Below, piece after piece: positions 57,513-64,000 of a stretch of DNA of 64,000 nucleotides. The notes under the pieces were generated by a model. It did not search any database. It worked only from the letters and a program-made list of their open reading frames with translations, and was not told the origin of the DNA. The stretch lies in assembly GCF_029168945.1 (NCBI RefSeq), contig NC_083604.1, forward strand, positions 66,542,211 to 66,606,210, given 5' to 3'. Origin of the DNA: Cannabis sativa (taxonomy: Eukaryota > Streptophyta > Magnoliopsida > Rosales > Cannabaceae). The translations under genes and the position numbers were made by a program. Numbering within the stretch: position 1 is the first letter of the stretch; each line of letters opens with the position of its first letter.

Positions 57513-59549
57513 TGTTGACCGAGGTTTTCGGCAACCAATAAAATATTATAAGTTTATGGAGCTGTAAGAAAATTAGAGAAGGATTTTTACGTGGTTGGGG
57601 CGTTTATGAGCCTTAGTCCACGAGTCTATCTTATTTATGGATGTATTTAATACAGAATGTATTTGGTGAGTGTTTCGCCCTGGTAAAATAGAGAGAATGT
57701 TCTTGGTGAGTATTTACTCTTCTTACTCTTATGCAACCCAAGATTCTCGTCCCCATTTAATGAGCTTTGAGGGGGTATTTATAGTGTTTTTGGTGGGGTG
57801 ATCCCCAGAACTATTGTACAAGTGTATCTGAAAGTATCCATAAAGTTGGGCATTCCCAATGAATATACCATGGGCAATGCACGGTCAAATCCCTAGGTGC
57901 TGTAGGGCTTTTATGTGGAATGTCCTTATTGTCTTTTGACTGATGTGACTCTTCACAATGTAGCCGTCGATAGACTTAAATGATCATTACTTTGTAGCTG
58001 CTGGTTGGAGGTTGTGCCGTCAGACTTTATTGCGTGTAGCAGTCCCAACACGCTTCCTCCCATGCGGCATTAAATGCGACTTGATCGTTCAGGGGAAGCC
58101 TGACACCTCGCGGAGATGCCTTAACATTACTTGGGCTTCCGGGAGCGTATGGGGCTCCTTGTGTCTTCTCCAGGAGGATGGTCCCGGATGCTGCTTTATT
58201 ACATATGGACTTAGCAAATAGTTTGGATGATAAGTTGCTTGATCCACGTGTCCTTGTGTTAGGCTATTTTTAGCCTAGGTATCGGATCTATTTTATGTGC
58301 GTTTTTCGCTGTGTTGGGACGGAATTACGCTTGTTTTCTATGTTTTCAGGTTCTTTGGAATAAAAGAGGTCTCGGGGGCAGAATTTCAATAAAAGACGAG
58401 CTGAGCCAAGGAAAACACAATTTTTGAAGTTTTGTGCACATCTGGCCGCGGCTAGACACAGCTTGGCCGCGGCTAGAACACCAAACGAATGGAAAAAAAT
58501 TGTGCTCCAGTCGCCGCGGCCAGAGGAAGCTTCGCCGCGGCCATAAAGTCCTTACAGAACCTCGTATTTTCAACACCAATCTGGCCGCGGTGACACCATA
58601 TCTGGCCGCGGCGAGATCCCGTACGAACCAGGGGCAGTTTCGTCCATCGAACCCTCAATTTTAGTTATAAATAGAAAACTGCGCTTGGAAGTCAGGGGAA
58701 GCGATTTGGAACCCTAAAACACAGCAGAGAGCGGCAGGAAGAGCATAGAGATTCAAGTGACGATCCAAAATTCATCCACGAACAGTTTTTTTCTTTATTC
58801 CTCTTTAATTTATTTATGTTGAATAGCTTTAGGAATGGTTATGGATTTGTTTCTGAACTAAATTTCCCATTTAGGGAGGATGATGATTGTTGTTTAATGT
58901 TTTGCCTAGTTAATGTTTAATTACCATTCCTCCATTCTTGTTTGTGAAATTATCTTAATTTGCGTTTAATTTCATGTTTAAGATTGATCACCTTGTGCAT
59001 GCTTTATGATCTCAATTCGAAATCTGAAAAGTGAGAATTGAGAATGCTAAAATTGGGATAATCGATGTTCTATGTGAAACGAGAGTATTTACATGACTTA
59101 TGTGACGAGTAGATTATTACTTAATGTTGATTTCATGTTAGTTTAATTAAGGAATTAATTAGATAACATGTGATTTAGAATCTAGAAGATCTGAAAAAGA
59201 GCTAGGTTATTTTATAATCTGTCTCACTTCAAGAATAGGATAGTAATTAAGCATTAACGATTTGGGTAAACAACAACAGGATTCTCCTCCCTATCATCTC
59301 ATCTTGCTTAAACTTTAACTGTGTTTTACGTTTTCTGAATTACTTTACTTTTCTTAAATCATAATTGTTTTCGATTTACCAAATAGAATTATAAGTATAG
59401 TTTAGTGGTATTTAATCCAATTCCCTGTGGGATCGACCTCACCTGTGTGAGTTTTACTACTTGATTGCGTATACTTGCGTAGTGTTTATAAATTATAGCA
59501 ACACCTTGTCTGGTTGGTCCACATATATTAGGCAAAATCAGGAGCAACA
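57513..59549 (-). repeat. Gypsy-2 5' LTR, interrupted by a solo LTR
   Basis: 57513-58256 plus 59509-59549 gives 785 bp, the same length as the 3' LTR at 46096-46880. The minus-strand TATA box complement is at 57776-57784. The uninterrupted target sequence can be read at 46841-46850 in the other LTR (GTGTCCTTGTCTGG). Confidence 0.9.
58257..59503 (+). repeat. Solo LTR of the Athila-like family
   Basis: 1247 bp, TGTTAGGC to ATAGCAACA, homologous throughout to 2133-3380. Perfect TSD CCTTG (58252-58256 and 59504-59508). No internal region is present, so it is a solo LTR left by LTR-LTR recombination. The TATA box is at 58666-58674. CCGCGG palindromes lie at 58446, 58467, 58514, 58535, 58585 and 58606. 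Confidence 0.93.
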
Positions 59550-61390
59550 AATGATATATTGAAATAAGAGTTTTGTTATTTTAATATAATTTATTATTAT
59601 TTATTTTTATTTTTTTGTTTTTTTTTTCAGTAGAAGAAGTGTATCATTTACTCATTATTATATAATAAAGTAATATTTATAAATATCATTCCAAAAGTAA
59701 TTCATATAATTATTTAATTATTTGTTAAAAAAATTATTAAACAAATGTGTTGAAATAAAAATAAAGATAGTATAATAATATTTTTACATATAGAATTTTT
59801 ATATATTCTCATATGGATTAATTATGTTTAACTTTTCAAATAAGTTGGATATTTTTTTTTTATAATCTAATATATAGTTTCTCCTTTTAATATTATTTTT
59901 CTTTTGTAGTAGTCAAAATGAAAGGCAACCAACCGGAATTTAAGAAAAAAAAATATAATTACTTTTACAATTAATAGTTATTAGTATTCTATTAAAAAAT
60001 ATAAATATATATTTGTTAGTATTTACATGTCACATCTTTTTATTTTTTGGAGTTTTTTTTTTTTATTTTTACACTTCAAAAGAATTTATTTTTGTATTTT
60101 TACGGAATTTCACACAGAAATTCTTATAGCAACTAACGGAGCAACTAAAATCGCAACTAAAATCTGTATAACAACCCATATAGAAACCATCGGAGAAATC
60201 ACCAGAACAATCTAAACTGTAAATTTGAAAAAGAAAATGTTAAAAATTAATATATGGGATAATTCTTCTTATTTTTTTAAAAAAAAAAATTAATAACAAC
60301 AAGAAAAAGAAATAATAATAAAATTAAAATTGTGATTAGTATATTGATATTATTATAATAATGAAAATTAAAATAGTATAAAAAAAATCTTGAGTATGTA
60401 TAGTTAAGAAGATTATTTTTCCACTGCTTAAAAATATGTAAGTATATATCTATTTATAAAAATAAAGACATATTTATGTTTATATATAAGTTTATATTTA
60501 TCAAAATATTATATTTTACATTATATCACTTAATTTGTAAAATAAATTTTACAAAACTAGGATCGCTTCGCGCGGCTTTATTCTCTAGTTATTTAATAAT
60601 ATGGAATATTTAGTTGACTAGGCCAACCTCAAAATAGCTTATAATAAACCTTTGAGATCTTGAGCTGGCAGTGTAATTAGTATGTAAAGTCTCTCATTAT
60701 ATATATTCATATGATCCTAACCAACTTTTCAATGTCATGAGAGTAAACCAACCTCCAAAAATATAATTTATTTGAGATTTTTAGCACAGCTACTCGTATA
60801 AATAGGGTTAATAAAAGTAGTAGATATAACAGATGGAGACTCACTATACTACAGTGAGGTCAATAATAGAATGTAGAGAACCATTATTTAATACGTGCAA
60901 GTAAATATTCTATGGATTATGGAATTGTGATTAAGAAAGGCACTGAAAAAAAGAGAGTTGATGAAGAAGAATCTCATCACTATATGCCAAATATTTCTTT
61001 TCTAACTAATGCATAAGTATCCAATTATATGCCCCCCACCCCCAGGCCCCATCTTTCTCTTACCATTAAAAAAAAATCCTCTTACCAATACTGGGATAAT
61101 ATTACTATTAATTATATATATTAATTGGTTTGATCAAATGAAGAACTTTCAGTAACAAATTACAAGGTTTCAGTTTTGTACTAGACCATATTTTGTTTTG
61201 AGAAATTAATAAAAATTCATTATATCATAAATGGTACTTTGCCAGTTATAGTAGCAACCATATACCTAAACAAAAAAAGGGTTTGCTTTGGGTTTTTTCC
61301 ATTATTTGTACGAGTAGTGATATTAACACTTTTTTTTTTTTTTTATCACTTGCTGAAATTAAAGAAAGGAAAAAATCACTTTTTTTTATA
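59550..61390. other. AT-rich intergenic DNA, no gene recognised
   Basis: Long A/T tracts and short non-conserved frames. The one compositional outlier is GATCGCTTCGCGCGGC at 60561-60576, followed by CTAG|T at 60585-60589, which could be a decayed Helitron 3' end (see findings). No rRNA, tRNA or coding motif seen. Confidence 0.6.
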
Positions 61391-61758
61391 GGGCAAATAC
61401 TATTTTAGACTTTATGTTTTACAAAAATTATTAATTAGACCACCTGTTTTGTTAAATGATAAAATAAACCTTGTATTTTCTAAAATGATACAAATATGAC
61501 CTTGAATTGATTTTTTTATCATAATAAAATTTAATTATAATCCGATTTAAAAGTGTCATGACAAAATTATGTGTATTTTTTGTATCTGTTCGTAGTAAGA
61601 ATTGTCTTCAAGTTGGTTATATTAAAAGAAAAGTTATCGAAAATTAAGCTCATGGTTCTACTTTATTATTTTAGAAAGTACAATATTTATTTTGTCATTT
61701 AACAAAATAAATGGTATAATCAGTAACTTTTGCGAAATAGTCTAAAATAGTATTTACC
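61391..61758. mobile_element. MITE-like element with long (about 100 bp) terminal inverted repeats
   Basis: The left end GGGCAAATACTATTTTAGAC is matched by the complement of the right end (GTCTAAAATAGTATTTACC). The inverted similarity continues through TTTTGTTAAATGA and TTTCTAAAATGATA for about 100 bp with mismatches. TA flanks both ends (61389-61390 and 61759-61760), so a TA duplication is possible. No coding capacity. Confidence 0.65.
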
Positions 61759-63270
61759 TAATTTTATATCACTATATTAATTTTTTCCTTCCCTATTATT
61801 ATTGCTGTTGCTTGACACGTGGGTTTTAATGAATTATTTTACATCTCAGTCATAGTATACACTATCAATCAAAAGTTTATTATCACAGGGTGTATTTTCT
61901 TTTGAGTATTGTATTATAAAATTTCATCAAATATATGTTATTGTACAGTACTTTTGATGTGATTATAATATAGTAATACATGTATATACACAGTGAAATA
62001 AATAATAAACATAATTAGCATGTGAACTCACTATGCTAGATACGGCAATAGAATTTTATAAGAAAATAAAAAATATAGAACAAATAGAAACTAATTTATC
62101 CATCTTTATTGATTGGGAGGGAAATTTTTTGTTTATGCTACAAACAAAAGCAAATTCCCAACTTTTGTGAGTGTCTTTTTATTTTTTTCTTCTTGTGTTC
62201 TATACTACTACGCTAACAGTTACTATAGTCATACATATTATAATTTATAGTGATAATGGAGAGTTGTTCTTTTAAGTGTGCCAAAGTAAAAGTTGGTATC
62301 TTTTTCTAACGCAGATATGTTTAATATGGTTGTATAGTATAACACCATAAATATATATTTTTGACAGAAAAAAAATACAAATATGTTACCATGCATAATA
62401 AAACTCGGTGCATAGTTATGTTAATGTGAAAAGGATTGATCATTTTTTTGTAATATATAAATAACAATAATAAACCAAATCAAAATCTATTCTCTCAATT
62501 ATCAAATTAGGGAATCCAAAATTAGATCTTTAGACCCGAGATGTTTTCTCATCTACTAAAAAAAAATCAAAGGGAAAATATATAGTAGCCACAATAAAAC
62601 AAAATACATTACATTTTATTTTTCAATGTATATATATACAAATTATTTTGATTGAATATATACAACAAAATAAGAAATAATAATAAATGGAAATAAAATA
62701 AAATCCAGCTCAAATAAGGTTGGCCTAATTTAGACAGAAATAGCAGACACTGACTGGAGCCCCCCATAGCCCATATCTCAACCACCATACTCAATTCACT
62801 CATGCAAAGTAAGAACTTTGATAGATACATAATTAATAATTAAAAAGAAGAGGCCTTTTTATTTATATTTTTTCCTAAATTAAAGAAGATACTATTGTGT
62901 CGGTGAATGGAAATGCAATAATAAAGAACAGAAGAGTATAGTGATCAACTCCAACGGTCCAATCTGCGAAACTCATACGACCCATTATTGAGAAAGTACT
63001 GTAGAAGTAGATTGATATAGAGATATAGGGGTGTAGACTCCAATGGCCTGTTTCTGTCGTTTTGTTTTATTTTTACTATGTTGTTAAACTTTCACATGAA
63101 CCCAAAGCCATAGAGCAATTGCATTTTTGTAAGTGTTAACGGACAAAAAATCTTAAAGAAAATACTTTTATCCATGAGGCCCCTTCTGAAAAGGACACGC
63201 TCTTCTATAATTTTTATGTGGTGGAAAGTGACCAGGTGTCACTCTATATGAGCTTTGCTCTTTCTTTCTT
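61759..63270. other. AT-rich intergenic/promoter-proximal DNA
   Basis: No coding region with conserved features. A minus-strand frame near 62609-62830 is hydrophobic but has no recognisable domain. The last few hundred bases may be the promoter of the exon at 63530; CTATATGA at 63244-63251 is the only TATA-like site near it. Confidence 0.5.
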
Positions 63271-63277
63271 GTACTCT

Positions 63278-63420
63278 CTATCTCTCTCTCTCTCCTCCTT
63301 TCTATCTCTTTCTCACTCTATCTCTCTACCATTAATGATGGCTGCCTGTCTTTACTTCTTTTGCTAGCTGTGTTTTCTTTCTTTCTTTCTTTCTTTCTTC
63401 TTCTTCTTCTTCTTCTTCTT
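63278..63420. repeat. Pyrimidine microsatellites: (TC)n, (TTTC)n, (TTC)n
   Basis: TC repeats lie at 63278-63294, TTTC repeats at about 63373-63398 and TTC repeats at about 63397-63420. CT-rich tracts like these are common in plant 5' UTRs, which fits the exon start downstream. Confidence 0.8.
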
Positions 63421-63529
63421 CATATTGGGTCTAAAGGTCTTCGCTTTCTGACCAAAACCCACCTCTCAGTTTAGATCTTGAGGCTAAGGCTGAGATTGAG
63501 TGTCTGAGCCACCCAATCCTTTTTGTGGG

Positions 63530-63664
63530 ATGACGAGGTTTCATCACCACATTCATCATAGTCATAGAGCTGGAGCCATGGCTGGACTTTTAGTGCTTCT
63601 TTTTCCCATTTGGTTTCCCAGTTTGTTCTCCCCATTGAGCCATGCGTCCCCTTCCGCCTTCGCG
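63530..63664 (+). CDS. Candidate first coding exon of a host secretory-pathway protein
   Basis: ATG 63530 opens 45 codons: a His/Arg-rich start (MTRFHHHIHHSHRAG), then a hydrophobic segment (AGLLVLLFPIWFPSLFSPL, residues about 19-37) like a signal anchor, then SHASPSAFA. The frame would leave the exon at a GTATGC donor (63665); downstream DNA is T-rich like an intron. A CT-rich leader precedes it. The layout suggests a type II membrane protein of the Golgi, and the wording loosely recalls plant O-fucosyltransferase-like proteins, but that is a weak guess. The rest of the gene is outside the window. Confidence 0.5.
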
Positions 63665-64000
63665 GTATGCCCTTTTTTGCTTTGTTGATTTTTGTAGTTT
63701 CTATTTTCATATTGCGAAAAAAGGGTTTCTTTTTTTCCCTCTTAATTGTTTGTTTTTCCTATAAAGTGGACATTTTTGTCTCTGTTTCTATAATGTGAGT
63801 GTTCTTTTGCCATGGTTTTGGATGAAGGGTTTTTGCTTTATTAATTTTAGTTCCTTCATTAATGGTTGGAAACAAAGCAAAACTGTAATTATGGGAGATG
63901 ATTGCAAAGGCTTTTTTTTGTTTTGTTTTGTTTGTATTTGATTGTGTTCTTCATTCCTCTTTCCCCAATCAAAACTGACTAAAGGCTGCGGAACTATTCA
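63665..64000 (+). other. Probable intron 1 of the candidate host gene (partial)
   Basis: Starts GTATGC and is T-rich, with no long sense frame. No convincing acceptor is seen before the window edge. Confidence 0.4.

Larger units (their letters stand above)
46096..59549 (-). mobile_element. Gypsy-2: Tat-lineage Ty3/gypsy element with an antisense gene
   Basis: LTRs of exactly 785 bp lie at 46096-46880 (3' copy) and 57513-59549 (5' copy, split by a solo LTR). The minus-strand order is gag, PR, RT, RNase H, a second RNase H, integrase, then a plus-strand gene, PPT and LTR. Two RNase H domains and an antisense ORF near the 3' LTR are features known for the Tat lineage (Retand/Grande type). The flanks AAGGA and AATGA match at four of five bases. 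Coding parts carry three nonsense codons and one frameshift. Confidence 0.9.

Noticed and set aside
57451..57534. Longer N-terminus for Gypsy-2 gag
   Set aside because: It would be encoded by LTR edge and PBS; the Met at 57450 begins the typical gag start.
62609..62830. Minus-strand hydrophobic 73-codon frame, considered as a small membrane protein or microRNA precursor
   Set aside because: No recognisable domain, no long inverted repeat, and a sequence composition like the AT-rich surroundings.
1..64000. CRISPR arrays, bacterial operons, tRNA genes or rRNA operons
   Set aside because: None found; direct repeats are LTRs, minisatellites or microsatellites of a plant nuclear genome.

Overview
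The window is plant nuclear DNA, most likely from a eudicot. Every recognisable coding module is a plant LTR retrotransposon, a plant L1-type LINE or a MITE, and the LTRs carry plant promoters (TATAAATAG) and tRNA-Met-type primer sites. I cannot name the species. About 90% of the window is transposable elements, most of them nested. The only candidate host gene is a possible first exon at the right edge (63530-63664).

Layout. (A) 1-3380: the 3' end of an Athila-like Ty3/gypsy element (downstream ORF, long 3' non-coding region, PPT, 3' LTR). It abuts a partial minus-strand gypsy LTR (3381-4854) and an AT-rich segment with a 47-bp tandem repeat. (B) 5288-about 44850: an old, decayed Ty1/copia element (Copia-1) split by two insertions. 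The first is a composite at 5462-13901 with outer 433-bp LTRs that carry a 5S rRNA-like promoter (Cassandra type) and TSD ATATA. Inside it lie a chromovirus-like gypsy gag-pol and a single 2.69-kb gypsy LTR. The second insertion is Copia-2 (15094-42076). Copia-2 is split by Copia-3 (17208-37214, gag only, TSD ACATG). Copia-3 is in turn split by Copia-4 (19480-29544, minus strand, non-coding, TSD CCACC) and by a 5'-truncated LINE (about 30456-32351). (C) 44437-44661: a Tourist-like MITE just upstream of the Copia-1 LTR TATA box. (D) 46096-59549: a minus-strand Tat-lineage gypsy element (Gypsy-2) with gag, PR, RT, two RNase H domains and integrase. It also carries a complete-looking antisense (plus-strand) transcription unit with TATA box, 5'-UTR intron, three coding exons and a coiled-coil C-terminus. 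Its 5' LTR holds a solo Athila-like LTR (58257-59503, TSD CCTTG). (E) 59550-64000: AT-rich DNA with a long-TIR MITE, a possible Helitron end, pyrimidine-rich microsatellites and the candidate host exon.

The most notable observations are these. The Cassandra/gypsy composite joins at a shared 21-bp LTR-end/PBS sequence, as expected if a one-LTR gypsy circle recombined into a Cassandra copy or a template switch occurred. Both copies of the Athila-like LTR carry three pairs of CCGCGG palindromes, each pair exactly 21 bp apart, with the last one exactly 60 bp from the TATA box. The antisense gene of Gypsy-2 faces pol across an array of five imperfect palindromes. All element polyproteins carry stops or frameshifts, so none looks autonomous now.
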